Assembly (NCBI RefSeq): GCF_004303025.1
Contig: NZ_PJQW01000005.1
Coordinates: forward strand, 64,611 to 128,610
Direction of reading: 5' to 3'
DNA: 64,000 nucleotides
Origin: Flavobacterium sp. J27
GTDB lineage: Bacteria > Bacteroidota > Bacteroidia > Flavobacteriales > Flavobacteriaceae
In this document: in pieces, positions 8,863-18,337 of the stretch
Layout of the letters: the number at the start of each line of letters is the position of its first letter
How positions within the stretch are numbered: the first letter of the stretch is position 1
Notes under the pieces: generated by a model
What the model saw: only the letters and a program-made list of their open reading frames with translations
Databases searched by the model: none
Told to the model about the DNA's origin: nothing
Made by a program: the position numbers and the translations under genes

Positions 8863-9777
8863 TTGGAAAAAACAATACGTATAGGTACTCGTGACAGCGA
8901 ATTAGCGCTTTGGCAAGCACATACAGTTCAAAAAAAACTAATCAATTTAGGCTATAAAACAGAAATTATAGCTGTAAAATCTACAGGTGACATTATCTTA
9001 GACAAACCTTTGTATGAACTAGGTATTACAGGTATTTTTACGAAAACTTTAGATATAGCGATGTTGCAAGGTGAAGTTGATATTGCTGTTCACTCTATGA
9101 AAGATGTTCCAACTAGTTTACCAAAAGGTATTGTACAGGCAGCAGTACTTGAAAGAGCCAATACGTTAGATATTTTAGTTCATAAAGGAAATTTAGATTT
9201 CTTAAATGCAACAGGAACTATTGCTTCTGGCAGTTTACGCAGAAAAGCACAATGGCTTCATAAATACCCAACACATCAAGTTGAAGATTTACGAGGCAAT
9301 GTAAACACACGCATGCAAAAATTAAAAGACAATACTTGGAATGGAGCTATTTTTGCTGCTGCTGGCTTAGAAAGAATTAATTTAAAACCAGAAACGTTTA
9401 TTAATTTAGACTGGATGATTCCTGCACCTGCACAAGGAGCCATGTTAGTGGTAGCAATGGAAAAGGATTCTTTTTCTCGTTCCGCTTTATCACAATTAAA
9501 CGATGAAAAAACGGCTATTTGCACTTTTATTGAAAGACAGTTTTTAAAGACTCTCGAAGGAGGTTGTACTGCTCCAATAGGAGCTTTAGCTACTATTCAA
9601 GGTCAGACAATTCATTTTGAAGGCGCTTTATTCTCTTTAGATGGAAAAGAGAAACATTACATCAAAAAAAGTTGTAATTTTGCTGATTATAAATCTTTTG
9701 GAAAAGATTGCGCAAACGAAATTTTAAGTCAGGGAGCAAATGTATTAATGGAAAAACTTCGTGCGCAACTTAAGTGA
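8863..9777 (+). CDS. hemC: Porphobilinogen deaminase (hydroxymethylbilane synthase)
   Basis: This 304-residue enzyme polymerises four porphobilinogens into hydroxymethylbilane on a dipyrromethane cofactor attached to a cysteine. That residue is Cys235 in LEGGCTAPIGA, and the catalytic aspartate is Asp81 in HSMKDVPTSLP. Arginine-rich substrate-binding segments (GSLRRKAQ, EDLRGNVNTR) are present. A TTG start is proposed because it gives the canonical N-terminus (EKTIRIGTRDSELA), no in-frame ATG precedes it, and it lies 11 bp after the hemA stop. The 17-bp gap to the potassium transporter gene indicates continuous transcription through it. Confidence 0.95.
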   Translation: MEKTIRIGTRDSELALWQAHTVQKKLINLGYKTEIIAVKSTGDIILDKPLYELGITGIFTKTLDIAMLQGEVDIAVHSMKDVPTSLPKGIVQAAVLERANTLDILVHKGNLDFLNATGTIASGSLRRKAQWLHKYPTHQVEDLRGNVNTRMQKLKDNTWNGAIFAAAGLERINLKPETFINLDWMIPAPAQGAMLVVAMEKDSFSRSALSQLNDEKTAICTFIERQFLKTLEGGCTAPIGALATIQGQTIHFEGALFSLDGKEKHYIKKSCNFADYKSFGKDCANEILSQGANVLMEKLRAQLK

Positions 9778-9794
9778 CATAAATCACTGTTAAA

Positions 9795-11537
9795 ATGGAA
9801 AGAGAATCATTACTCAATTATATTTATCGTTTTTTTGACATCATTGTTTTACTATTTATAGTATTTGATTTTGGATACGATTTTGCGGAAAACTTTAATA
9901 GTCCACATGTCATCGGTTTATTAATTTTAACGCTCCTTTTACTGGTTTTTAATACTTTTAAATTCTTTATTTACAAGTATAAAAGCAATAAAAAGGTGGC
10001 ATTAGTAAATATGATTATCATTTCATTGTTGTTAATCTCATCTCTAATAATTGCCCTTTTAAATACCGACTTCAGTTACCATTATATCTTACAAAAAATT
10101 AAACCCGTATTAGAAGGGGGTTTAATTATTTATTTTCTATTGCGATTATTAGTCCTTGTAAGACATATCTATGATATCTATTTTAATCCAGCCATTGTTT
10201 TTGTTGGGAGTTTTTTAATTTTAGCTATTTCTGGAGGCTTTTTATTAATGCTTCCAAGTGCAACTAATAACGGAATAAGTTTTACCAATGCATTATTTAC
10301 TGCTACGAGCGCGGTATGTGTAACTGGCTTAGCTGTAGTAGATACTGGTGCCGATTTTACAACTGTTGGGCAATCAATTATTTTAGTTTTAATTCAATTA
10401 GGTGGTATAGGAATACTAACATTTACTTCTTTCTTTGCTTTTTTCTTTCGAGGTAGTTCCTCTTTCAAAGAAGGGTTAAACACAAAAGATTTTATTGCGC
10501 AAGAAGGTCTAAAAGATGTCTTTAGAGCAGCATTAAATGTGGTTATTTTTACTGTTGGAGTAGAAATAGTGGGTGCGCTTTTTATTTATTCTTCTATAGC
10601 AAACAATTACGCTATTAGCAATAAGTTTTTCTTTTCTATTTTTCACTCTATTTCAGCATTTTGTAATGCTGGTTTTTCTATATTTTCTAATGGATTATAT
10701 GATGAAAGTATTCGTTTTCATTATTATTTTCAATGGATTATTATGATTTTAATTATTTTTGGAGGATTAGGACACAATATTATTTTTAATTTTTACCGAT
10801 ATATTAAAACCTATGTTTTAGAATTATTTGATAAAAGATTAATTCATAAACAGGTACCAGTAATTACGTTAAATACCAAAATTGTAATTTACACCACTAT
10901 CATTTTGTTATTTGGTGGTTGGATTTTCTTATTTATTTCAGAATATAATAATACATTATTAGAACATACTACTCTTTTTGGTAAGATTACGAATGCTGCT
11001 TTTAGTTCGGTAACACCTAGAACCGCAGGATTTAATGTGGTAGATTATAAAAATATGACTGTTCCCTCTATTTTATTTATTATCTTTTTAATGTGGATCG
11101 GAGCTTCACCTGCATCTACTGGTGGTGGTGTAAAAACAAGCACTTTTGCTTTAGCAACATTAAACATTTTTACAGTAGCTAAAGGGAAAAGTAGGATACA
11201 AATTTTTGGCAGAAGAATTAGTAGTGAATCTACCTCCAGAGCTTTTGCAATTTTATGTATTTCTTTAATTGTTATTGGAGTAGCTATCATGGCAATTTTA
11301 ATTTTTGAACCTAAAGAAACTCCTGTTTTAACTGTGGTTTTTGAATGTTTCTCTGCATATAGTACAGTAGGACTTAGTTTAAACTTTACTCCTACTTTAT
11401 CTGAACCGAGCAAGTATGTTATAATTGCCGTAATGTTTATTGGACGAATAGGAATGCTCAACTTAATGATTGGTTTATTACGACAAATGAATCATCAATT
11501 TTATGAACTTCCTAAAGAAAATATTTTGATTAACTAA
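9795..11537 (+). CDS. TrkH/KtrB-family potassium transporter subunit
   Basis: This 580-residue membrane protein has the four pore-loop glycines that define the superfamily of K+ transporters: SAVCVTGL (Gly178), AFCNAGF, PRTAGF and YSTVGL. The last three-quarters follow the Trk/Ktr M1-P-M2 repeat pattern. The N-terminal roughly 130 residues add extra hydrophobic helices, making it longer than typical KtrB proteins. It should form the K+ (or Na+-coupled K+) pore with the RCK protein encoded 11 bp downstream. Its position inside a heme operon is unusual in functional terms: hemC ends 17 bp upstream. Confidence 0.93.
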   Translation: MERESLLNYIYRFFDIIVLLFIVFDFGYDFAENFNSPHVIGLLILTLLLLVFNTFKFFIYKYKSNKKVALVNMIIISLLLISSLIIALLNTDFSYHYILQKIKPVLEGGLIIYFLLRLLVLVRHIYDIYFNPAIVFVGSFLILAISGGFLLMLPSATNNGISFTNALFTATSAVCVTGLAVVDTGADFTTVGQSIILVLIQLGGIGILTFTSFFAFFFRGSSSFKEGLNTKDFIAQEGLKDVFRAALNVVIFTVGVEIVGALFIYSSIANNYAISNKFFFSIFHSISAFCNAGFSIFSNGLYDESIRFHYYFQWIIMILIIFGGLGHNIIFNFYRYIKTYVLELFDKRLIHKQVPVITLNTKIVIYTTIILLFGGWIFLFISEYNNTLLEHTTLFGKITNAAFSSVTPRTAGFNVVDYKNMTVPSILFIIFLMWIGASPASTGGGVKTSTFALATLNIFTVAKGKSRIQIFGRRISSESTSRAFAILCISLIVIGVAIMAILIFEPKETPVLTVVFECFSAYSTVGLSLNFTPTLSEPSKYVIIAVMFIGRIGMLNLMIGLLRQMNHQFYELPKENILIN

Positions 11538-11548
11538 AAAAATTTCAA

Positions 11549-12265
11549 ATGAAAATAATTGTTTTTGGACTTGGAAATTTTGGAATGTCGTTAGCTTTAA
11601 GTTTAACCGAAACTGGTAATGAAGTAATCGGTATAGACAAACAAATGGACAAAGTAAACCTGGTAAAAGATAAAATTTCTCATGCTATTTGCATGGATTC
11701 TACCAATGAATTAGCCTATGATGCAGTTCCTTTAAAAGATGCTGACAAAGTAGTAGTCGCAATTGGAGAAAATGAAGGAGCAGCTATTATAACAACTGCC
11801 ATTATTAAAAAGTTAAGTAATGTAAAAATTATAAGTAGAGCACTTTCTCCTATTCACGATACTGTCTTAGAGGCTATGGGGATTTATAGTATTATTCACC
11901 CTGAACAAGATTCTGCAGATCGTTTAACCAAACAGATTAATTTTAAATCAACATTAGAGAATTATCAGTTAGATAACAATTTTACAATTTCTGAAGTAAG
12001 AGCTAAAAAAGAATTTTATGGAAAAACATTAGGAGAATTAGATTCTGTAGATAAATATAGTTTAACCTTAGTTACCATCATTCGTAAAAAAGAAAAACGA
12101 AATTTAATTGGTAAAAAAACAATTGTTAAAGAATCTATAGGAAGACCTCACCCTGACACTATTGTTCAGGAAGATGATATTTTAGTCGTATATGGTAATA
12201 ACAAAGACATTGAAAATTACTGTATGGGACAAGAAGAATATGACTTGAGAAATAAGAAAATTTAA
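11549..12265 (+). CDS. TrkA/KtrA-type RCK potassium channel regulator
   Basis: This 238-residue cytosolic protein has an RCK_N Rossmann domain, with nucleotide-binding Gly7-x-Gly9-x-x-Gly12 and the acidic residue Asp30 at the end of the second strand (VIGID). A C-terminal RCK_C domain spans about 140-230. It gates the membrane K+ transporter encoded just upstream by binding NAD(H) or ATP/ADP. Having a single RCK_N/RCK_C unit, it resembles KtrA rather than the doubled E. coli TrkA. The stop codon directly abuts the hemD start with no spacer, so the pair is probably cotranscribed and coupled with the heme genes. Confidence 0.93.
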   Translation: MKIIVFGLGNFGMSLALSLTETGNEVIGIDKQMDKVNLVKDKISHAICMDSTNELAYDAVPLKDADKVVVAIGENEGAAIITTAIIKKLSNVKIISRALSPIHDTVLEAMGIYSIIHPEQDSADRLTKQINFKSTLENYQLDNNFTISEVRAKKEFYGKTLGELDSVDKYSLTLVTIIRKKEKRNLIGKKTIVKESIGRPHPDTIVQEDDILVVYGNNKDIENYCMGQEEYDLRNKKI

Positions 12266-12937
12266 ATGGTTATTTTAAGTACAAAAGAACTTAACAAAAA
12301 ACAAGTTGCCTTACTTGACCAAAAAAAGTTTGCTCTTATTCATGCTAACTTTATAAAAATAAAATGGCTTAAGTTTGTAGCAAATAAAAGTAACGAATGC
12401 CTAATTTTTACTAGTAAAAATGCAGTAAAAGGTGTCCTGAAAAGTAACGATATAAAAACGATTAAAGAAAAAGATTGTTTTTGTGTAGGAGAAAAAACAA
12501 AAATGTTTCTTGAGAAAAACGGTTTTACTGTTGTAACACATCAAAAAGACGCGAATACTTTAGCTGAAACAATTTGTAAAGAGTATTTCCAAAAAACGTT
12601 TACCTTTTTTTCTGGTACATTAAGAAAAGACATTTTACCTAAAAAATTAGCTGCTAAAAAAATACATCTCGATGAGATTTCTGTATATAAAACGCTTTCT
12701 CAATCTAAAAAAATTATTCTTGAAACGGTAGCAATTTTGTTTTTTAGTCCATCTGCAGTAGCCAGCTATCTAGAAACAAATACATTAACAAATCAAGTAT
12801 GCTTTTGCATAGGACACACGACAGCACAAGCTATTGGAGAGTATACTAATTCTCAAAAGACAAATCAAATTGTAATTGCTTCTGAGCCTACTATTGAAAG
12901 TGTAATTGAAGAAGTAATAAAATATTATAACGTATAA
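12266..12937 (+). CDS. hemD: Uroporphyrinogen-III synthase
   Basis: This 223-residue protein of the fast-evolving HemD family cyclises hydroxymethylbilane to uroporphyrinogen III with inversion of ring D. Sequence hallmarks are modest: LIFTSKNAVKGV in the first domain, CFCVGEKTKMFL at the hinge, FFSGTLRKDILPKKL, and the second-domain FFSPSAVASYLE and CIGHTTAQAI segments typical of PF02602. The position, immediately after the RCK gene and 48 bp before hemE, supports the call strongly. It starts with an ATG directly after the previous stop. Confidence 0.92.
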   Translation: MVILSTKELNKKQVALLDQKKFALIHANFIKIKWLKFVANKSNECLIFTSKNAVKGVLKSNDIKTIKEKDCFCVGEKTKMFLEKNGFTVVTHQKDANTLAETICKEYFQKTFTFFSGTLRKDILPKKLAAKKIHLDEISVYKTLSQSKKIILETVAILFFSPSAVASYLETNTLTNQVCFCIGHTTAQAIGEYTNSQKTNQIVIASEPTIESVIEEVIKYYNV

Positions 12938-12985
12938 TAGTTGTTGTTTTCAAAGAAAAACAACAGTATTTAAATCAAAATTTAA

Positions 12986-14011
12986 ATGTTAAAAAACGAT
13001 TTATTTTTAAAGGCTCTTAACAACGAAACAGTTGAAAGACCTCCTGTTTGGATGATGCGTCAGGCAGGGCGCTATTTGCCTGAATTTATGGCTATAAAAG
13101 AAAAATATGATTTCTTTACCAGATGCAAAACGCCCGAATTAGCTTCCGAAATTACGGTACAGCCTATTCGCATTGTGAAACCTGATGCAGCCATTTTATT
13201 TTCTGATATTCTTGTGGTTCCGCAAGCCATGGGAATTGATGTGGAGTTACAAGATAATATTGGTCCTGTTTTACCTAACCCAATTCGTACTGCAAAAGAT
13301 GTTGAACGTGCTTTTGTACCAGACATAAACGAAACGTTAGGGTATGTAATGGATGCTATAGACATGACCAAAGAAAAATTAGACAATGAAGTGCCTCTTA
13401 TTGGGTTTGCAGGTTCTCCATGGACTATTTTTTGTTACGCTGTAGAAGGTAAAGGCTCTAAAAGTTTTGATAAGGCCAAAGGGTTTTGTTTCTCCAATCC
13501 AGTTGCTGCACATCAATTACTTCAAAAAATTACGGATACTACTATCTTGTATTTAAAAGAAAAAGTAAAACATGGTGTAAATGCCGTACAAATATTTGAT
13601 TCTTGGGGAGGTATGCTATCTCCTACTGATTATACTGAGTTTTCATGGCAATATATTAATCAAATTGTGGAAGCTTTAGCCGATTCAACCAAAGTAATTG
13701 TGTTTGGAAAAGGCTGCTGGTTTGCCCTTAACGATATGTCAAAATCTAAAGCAGCAGCTCTTGGTGTAGACTGGACTTGCTCTCCAAAAAATGCTCGTTA
13801 TTTAACTGGTGGTAAAAAAACACTTCAAGGTAATTTTGATCCTGCGCGATTATTATCTCCTATTCCAGTAATCAAGAAAATGGTACACGAAATGATTGAT
13901 GAATTTGGTAAAGATAATTATATCGTAAATTTAGGTCATGGTATTTTACCAAATATTCCTGTTGATCATGCTAAAGCATTTATAGAAGCAGTGAAAGAAT
14001 ATAAAAAATAA
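12986..14011 (+). CDS. hemE: Uroporphyrinogen decarboxylase
   Basis: This 341-residue cofactor-free enzyme converts uroporphyrinogen III to coproporphyrinogen III. It shows the N-terminal signature [15 protein letters not shown] (18-32, with Arg25 and Arg29 for substrate carboxylates), the catalytic Asp74 in FSDILV, the GFAGSPWT segment and the C-terminal NLGHGILPN. The length is typical. It is preceded by a 48-bp gap containing a weak A/T hairpin and followed by a DUF3575 gene, still within the hem operon. Confidence 0.97.
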   Translation: MLKNDLFLKALNNETVERPPVWMMRQAGRYLPEFMAIKEKYDFFTRCKTPELASEITVQPIRIVKPDAAILFSDILVVPQAMGIDVELQDNIGPVLPNPIRTAKDVERAFVPDINETLGYVMDAIDMTKEKLDNEVPLIGFAGSPWTIFCYAVEGKGSKSFDKAKGFCFSNPVAAHQLLQKITDTTILYLKEKVKHGVNAVQIFDSWGGMLSPTDYTEFSWQYINQIVEALADSTKVIVFGKGCWFALNDMSKSKAAALGVDWTCSPKNARYLTGGKKTLQGNFDPARLLSPIPVIKKMVHEMIDEFGKDNYIVNLGHGILPNIPVDHAKAFIEAVKEYKK

Positions 14012-14047
14012 CACGAACCCATTTTACGAATAAAAAGAGTATGGATT

Positions 14048-14620
14048 ATGAATTTGATTTTCAAAATAAAAAAGATTTTCATGCTCTTTTTGTTTTTATT
14101 CTGTTTTATTTTAACCTTAAATAGTCAGAATAATATTAAAGGAAATATGGCAACTGCTGTATTAGGTATTCCAAATTTTGGTTACGAAATTAGACTAGGG
14201 AAAAAGACCTCTTTTCAGGTTGATATTACTGCTTCTTTTTGGGAATCAGTGCAACATGCTCCGCAAAAATTTGTTATGCTTTTCCCTGAATTTAGATACT
14301 ATACTAAAACATTTAACAAAGGTTTTTTTATAGGTACACACATAGGTGGAAGCAGTTATACGATGCAAAAATACACGTATTGGTCAACTGATTATTATCA
14401 AAAAGGGTTCAATGTTATGTATGGTGTTTCAACTGGTTATAGCTTTGAAGTTAATGAAAGATGGCACATAGAATTGTTTATTGGAGGTGGTTCCAGCCAA
14501 GCCTACTACAAAGGATATAAAATAAGTACTCAGGAACGATATGATGCTGCAGAAAAATATAATAAAAGTGGTGAGTGGATTGTATATCGAGGCGGATTAA
14601 TGCTGGTATACCATTTGTAA
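14048..14620 (+). CDS. DUF3575 family outer-membrane-like protein
   Basis: This 190-residue protein has a hydrophobic N-terminus ending near LNSQ that looks like a signal peptide. The remainder is rich in alternating hydrophobic strands (GNMATAVLGIPNFGYEI, YGVSTGYSFEVN) and resembles DUF3575, a Bacteroidota family of predicted small outer-membrane beta-barrels. The function is unknown. It lies 36 bp after hemE and 28 bp before hemF, so it is embedded in the heme operon. A second in-frame ATG eleven codons in could be the true start, giving a shorter signal peptide. Confidence 0.8.
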   Translation: MNLIFKIKKIFMLFLFLFCFILTLNSQNNIKGNMATAVLGIPNFGYEIRLGKKTSFQVDITASFWESVQHAPQKFVMLFPEFRYYTKTFNKGFFIGTHIGGSSYTMQKYTYWSTDYYQKGFNVMYGVSTGYSFEVNERWHIELFIGGGSSQAYYKGYKISTQERYDAAEKYNKSGEWIVYRGGLMLVYHL

Positions 14621-14648
14621 TGATAAAAAACATAAATTAGATTATTCA

Positions 14649-15551
14649 ATGAAAAATAAATTTTACGCCTATATTCAAAATTTACAAGATCAAATTTGTA
14701 AAGGCTTAGAAGAAACTGATGGGAAGGCGTTTTTTAAAGAAGATTTATGGACAAGACCTGAAGGTGGTGGTGGCAGAACACGCGTAATAGAAAACGGTGC
14801 TGTTTTTGAAAAAGGAGGCGTCAATATTTCTGCTGTGCATGGAAAATTACCAGACACCATGCAAAAATTATTTAATGTAGGTGAAGCTGATTTTTTTGCT
14901 TGTGGGTTAAGTTTAGTAATTCATCCTAAAAATCCATTGGTACCTACTGTTCATGCCAATTGGAGATACTTTGAAATGTATGATGAAAAAGGAAATGTAA
15001 TGAATAGTTGGTTTGGAGGCGGACAAGATTTAACCCCTTACTACCTATTTGAAGAAGATGCAACACATTTTCATCAAACCTGTAAAACAGCTTGCGACAA
15101 ACATGATGCCTCATTTTATCCAAAATTTAAGAAACAATGTGATGCTTATTTTTGGAATACACATCGCAATGAAGCTAGAGGAATTGGTGGATTATTTTTC
15201 GATTATTGTAAAGAAACCGAAACCTTTTCAATGGAAAACTGGTATGATTTAGTAACGGAAGTTGGGAATAGTTTTTTAAAGGCTTATATACCAATAGTTG
15301 AAAAACGAAAAGACTTGACTTATACTAACGAGCAACGAAATTGGCAAGAAATTCGTCGAGGAAGGTATGTAGAATTCAATCTTGTACACGATAAAGGCAC
15401 CTTATTTGGTTTAAAAACTAATGGAAGAATTGAGAGTATCTTAATGAGCTTGCCTCCTCAGGTGCAATGGGTGTATAATTATCAACCGAAAGAAGGAAGC
15501 GAAGAGCAAAAATTACTACGTGTTTTAGAAAAACCTGTAGAATGGGTGTAA
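14649..15551 (+). CDS. hemF: Oxygen-dependent coproporphyrinogen III oxidase
   Basis: This 300-residue enzyme oxidatively decarboxylates two propionates of coproporphyrinogen III using O2. Diagnostic stretches are RPEGGGGRTRVIE near residue 37, the HANWRYFEM segment, WFGGGQDLTPYY, and the C-terminal RRGRYVEFNLVHDKGT followed by SLPPQVQW. The length is normal for HemF and nothing resembles the radical-SAM HemN. It is the last gene of the hemA-to-hemF operon and is followed by a hairpin terminator shared with a convergent gene. Its use implies aerobic heme synthesis. Confidence 0.97.
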   Translation: MKNKFYAYIQNLQDQICKGLEETDGKAFFKEDLWTRPEGGGGRTRVIENGAVFEKGGVNISAVHGKLPDTMQKLFNVGEADFFACGLSLVIHPKNPLVPTVHANWRYFEMYDEKGNVMNSWFGGGQDLTPYYLFEEDATHFHQTCKTACDKHDASFYPKFKKQCDAYFWNTHRNEARGIGGLFFDYCKETETFSMENWYDLVTEVGNSFLKAYIPIVEKRKDLTYTNEQRNWQEIRRGRYVEFNLVHDKGTLFGLKTNGRIESILMSLPPQVQWVYNYQPKEGSEEQKLLRVLEKPVEWV

Positions 15552-15625
15552 AGAAATGTATGTTGTTAAAAAACAACCTTTTTCTTAATTTATTTCTTGG
15601 TAAAAATCGTTCCCAATATACTAAA

Positions 15626-15662
15626 ATAAAAAAGCCGTAGGTTTAAAAGTACGGCTTTTTAT
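15626..15662. terminator. Bidirectional hairpin ending the hem operon
   Basis: A perfect 10- to 12-bp stem (AAAAGCCGTA with its complement) and a 10-nt loop are flanked by A and T runs. It lies between the convergent hemF and the 623-residue exported-protein gene and can serve both. Confidence 0.85.
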
Positions 15663-15674
15663 TTTGATTTATTT

Positions 15675-17546
15675 TTAATTTATAATAGAAATTAAATCTA
15701 AGGTTTGTAAAATAATATTCTTATCAGATACAGAAGAATGTAAACTCATCTCAATTTGCATCTTATTATTCTCTATTTTTTTAGACGAATTAAAGTGTAT
15801 CGATTCAAACTGCTCACTTATTTTTCCCTTTTCCTTACCTAATCCTAATTGAGTAACTAAATCTTTTATATTTAAATTTCCAAAGGCATAGTTGTTCTTT
15901 ATTTGTTTTTTGAATTCGGCACTAAAAGAAGTATTGGGTTTATCAATATAGTTAAATCCATTGGTGATAACCATAACATCACCGTCTTTAAGTATTCTTA
16001 AATCACCTAGTTCTTTTTCTACACCTCTTACTTTATAATAATTATTCTCTTTTATAAGTCCACCTTTTCTTTCTGCTAAATTCAACAATTTTTCACCCAT
16101 TGTTTTATGAGTAGAAGTAAATACAACTGTAAAAATAGGTGTCGTCTTTTTTTCTGTCTTTTCAACTTCAATCTCTTCATAATTTTCATCATATTCATAT
16201 CCTATATAAGAATATTCTTTTTCCGAAATATCATGTAAGAAAAAAGTAAAATCACCATCTAATAAAGACGCTATTGCTTTTTCATCCAACAGGGTTCCAA
16301 TTAGGTCAGTAACTAGTGCTATATCTTCTTTTTGTAAGAATTTATTCTCTGGATACATTTGGGCTGTAATCGTTGGAAAGCCATTTAATAATTCCTCCGA
16401 ATTTACATGATAAGTCATGTAAGCTAATGGAGACTTATTTGGAAAATATTTAAAAATATTTTTGTTTATTTTTCTATCAACAACTTTTTTCATTAGAGAC
16501 GTTAACGAACTTGAATATTCCACTATTTGCTCCATTCTTGCGTTGTCATTATCAAAATACATATTAAAATTAACACCTTTAATAAAACTTTCTATATTAT
16601 TTGTACCAAAGTTTCCTGAACCTTTTGCTACCGACATTATAATTGCTGAAAAACTTTTTAGTGAATTAAACATAGATTGGTAATTTACCCAAGCTGAAAT
16701 ATCTGCCTTTGGATTAATTTTATCTGATGAAGGAATCTGAAAACCATTTTTAAACAAGGATGCAATATGCTCTTCTTGCAAAGCGATGCGTTCTAATTTT
16801 TCTTCTTCTAGTTGTTTTAAATAGGCTTCATTTTTGTTTTGGTAATCGTAATTTTCTATGAAAATAACAGGGTCTTCTCCCTCTTCTTCCCATTCTTTTG
16901 ATTCTTCAACCACTTCCGATTCTTCTGCTATTTCTTCCGCAGTCTCTTCTACGGTTTCTACCTCTTCAGCCACTTCAAAAACGGCATCCACTATTTCTTC
17001 TGTTTCTTCAACTACTATTGGTTCTTCATAAATAGGATAGGTAGTATCGTATACATTTGAATAGCTATTTTTTCCTAGCATGGGTTTTAGAAATTCAATA
17101 AGAATTAAATACTCATTATTCCAAGCTATCGAAAAAGATTGCTTCGCGTTTTTAAAAACAGTATAATTCTCATATTCAATTATAGTGTTCTCTTTAGAAT
17201 CGTTTGCTTTTAAATTATTTTGATTCATTATAAAATCCCTAACTTCTTGGCTATTTTTAATAGGAATCGTTATTTGATAAAAGGGATGATTAGGTGATGT
17301 ATAGTTTCCATGAATAATAATATTCTTGTTCATATTAATTAAAGAAACATACTCTTTGATGTTAAAATCTGATTTGGAATTTGAAATCTTTTTTAAAGCA
17401 TCATGATTTAAAATCTCGTCTAGGGTAACCTTTTTAGAAAACTGATTTCCATTAAATTGAATAAAATAATCTAACTCATTAGAAGTAGATTGACCAAAAA
17501 CAAAAGTACTGGCTAATAGTAATAAAACATATAACTGTTTTTTCAT
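15675..17546 (-). CDS. Exported protein of unknown function, DUF4836-like, Glu-rich segment
   Basis: This 623-residue protein starts with a clear signal peptide (MKKQLYVLLLLASTFVFGQ). The N-terminal 160 residues form one region. A strongly acidic low-complexity tract (about 175-225, almost all Glu, Val, Ala and Thr) follows, and then a large C-terminal domain whose segments SAWVNYQSM, FIKGVNFNMYF and SLLDGDFTFFLHDI resemble DUF4836-type Bacteroidota proteins; I am only moderately sure of that resemblance. It is 2 bp downstream of a lipoprotein gene on the same strand, suggesting a functional pair in the periplasm. No enzymatic motif is visible. Confidence 0.8.
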   Translation of the reverse strand: MKKQLYVLLLLASTFVFGQSTSNELDYFIQFNGNQFSKKVTLDEILNHDALKKISNSKSDFNIKEYVSLINMNKNIIIHGNYTSPNHPFYQITIPIKNSQEVRDFIMNQNNLKANDSKENTIIEYENYTVFKNAKQSFSIAWNNEYLILIEFLKPMLGKNSYSNVYDTTYPIYEEPIVVEETEEIVDAVFEVAEEVETVEETAEEIAEESEVVEESKEWEEEGEDPVIFIENYDYQNKNEAYLKQLEEEKLERIALQEEHIASLFKNGFQIPSSDKINPKADISAWVNYQSMFNSLKSFSAIIMSVAKGSGNFGTNNIESFIKGVNFNMYFDNDNARMEQIVEYSSSLTSLMKKVVDRKINKNIFKYFPNKSPLAYMTYHVNSEELLNGFPTITAQMYPENKFLQKEDIALVTDLIGTLLDEKAIASLLDGDFTFFLHDISEKEYSYIGYEYDENYEEIEVEKTEKKTTPIFTVVFTSTHKTMGEKLLNLAERKGGLIKENNYYKVRGVEKELGDLRILKDGDVMVITNGFNYIDKPNTSFSAEFKKQIKNNYAFGNLNIKDLVTQLGLGKEKGKISEQFESIHFNSSKKIENNKMQIEMSLHSSVSDKNIILQTLDLISIIN

Positions 17547-17548
17547 AA

Positions 17549-18184
17549 TTATGGATTAAAATAAATTGTATTATTCATTAAAGTATTGTTTTTTAAAACA
17601 TTATATATATTATGCTTTAAAAAAACGGTTTGTTTATTTTTTGAAACTTTACTACTAGGATTTGAAATCTTAGCAATTTCTTTGTCAAATGTATAAATTG
17701 TAGTAATATGAGCATCTTCTAAATCTTCTTTCTTATCTTCTTTATTTACCAAATTCTTTGGAATAGGATATGAAGCAAATCGTTGAAAAAATTTCTCTTT
17801 AGAAAAACTAAAATGAGTCATTGGATTTTCGGTATTCATGCTATTTAAAACAGCATTTAACGCAACCAAATTTTCATACTGAAATGTAAATGTAAAAATA
17901 TACGATTTAAAATCATATGAGGAAGTAATATTTGAAACCCCTTCAATTTTAGCAGCTTGCTCTCTAAAATCAGCTAGCTTATTTTTTATATCTTCTTCAC
18001 TAGGAATACTCACTCCATCCACTTCTTCTAGCCATATAGCTGACCTGGTTCTAATCCAAGATTTCGAAAAATCTACCTTTAAACTATAAGTTCCACTTTC
18101 ATTACTATTTTGCTTTATCCTCTCTGTTATTTCAAAGCAACTTGTCAAAAATAGACACCAACTTAAAAATATAATTTTTTTCAT
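17549..18184 (-). CDS. Predicted lipoprotein of unknown function
   Basis: This 211-residue protein has a lipoprotein signal peptide ending in the lipobox LTSC, with Cys16 as the lipidation site. The mature part contains alternating strands and helices with no family I can name. It is the first gene of a two-gene unit with the DUF4836-like exported protein (2-bp gap), and the two are likely to act together at the periplasmic side of a membrane. The unit sits between hemF and hemB on the opposite strand. The function is unknown. Confidence 0.8.
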   Translation of the reverse strand: MKKIIFLSWCLFLTSCFEITERIKQNSNESGTYSLKVDFSKSWIRTRSAIWLEEVDGVSIPSEEDIKNKLADFREQAAKIEGVSNITSSYDFKSYIFTFTFQYENLVALNAVLNSMNTENPMTHFSFSKEKFFQRFASYPIPKNLVNKEDKKEDLEDAHITTIYTFDKEIAKISNPSSKVSKNKQTVFLKHNIYNVLKNNTLMNNTIYFNP

Positions 18185-18270
18185 TTTGCAAACTTACTAT
18201 TAATAATTTAATTTTTTATGTTTTATAGATTTTAAGCTGTGTTAAACCCCTTATTTTAGAGTAATTTCAC

Positions 18271-18278
18271 TAACTTTG
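18271..18278 (+). promoter_or_regulatory. Candidate -7 element of hemB
   Basis: TAACTTTG matches TAnnTTTG and lies 60 bp before the hemB ATG. The expected -33 region contains TTATTTT rather than a clean TTTG, so the assignment is moderate. Confidence 0.4.
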
Positions 18279-18337
18279 TACGCAAGATATACTATACTAA
18301 AATTAGTATAATTAATAGTTTTTAAAAAAGACATTAC

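Noticed and set aside
9276..9524. Minus-strand open frame inside hemC
   Set aside because: It is a shadow of a highly conserved gene, with no supporting start or homology.
12938..12985. Terminator between hemD and hemE
   Set aside because: The only hairpin is a weak A/T stem (GTTGTTTTC with GAAAAACAAC) without a T run, and hemE continues the operon closely.
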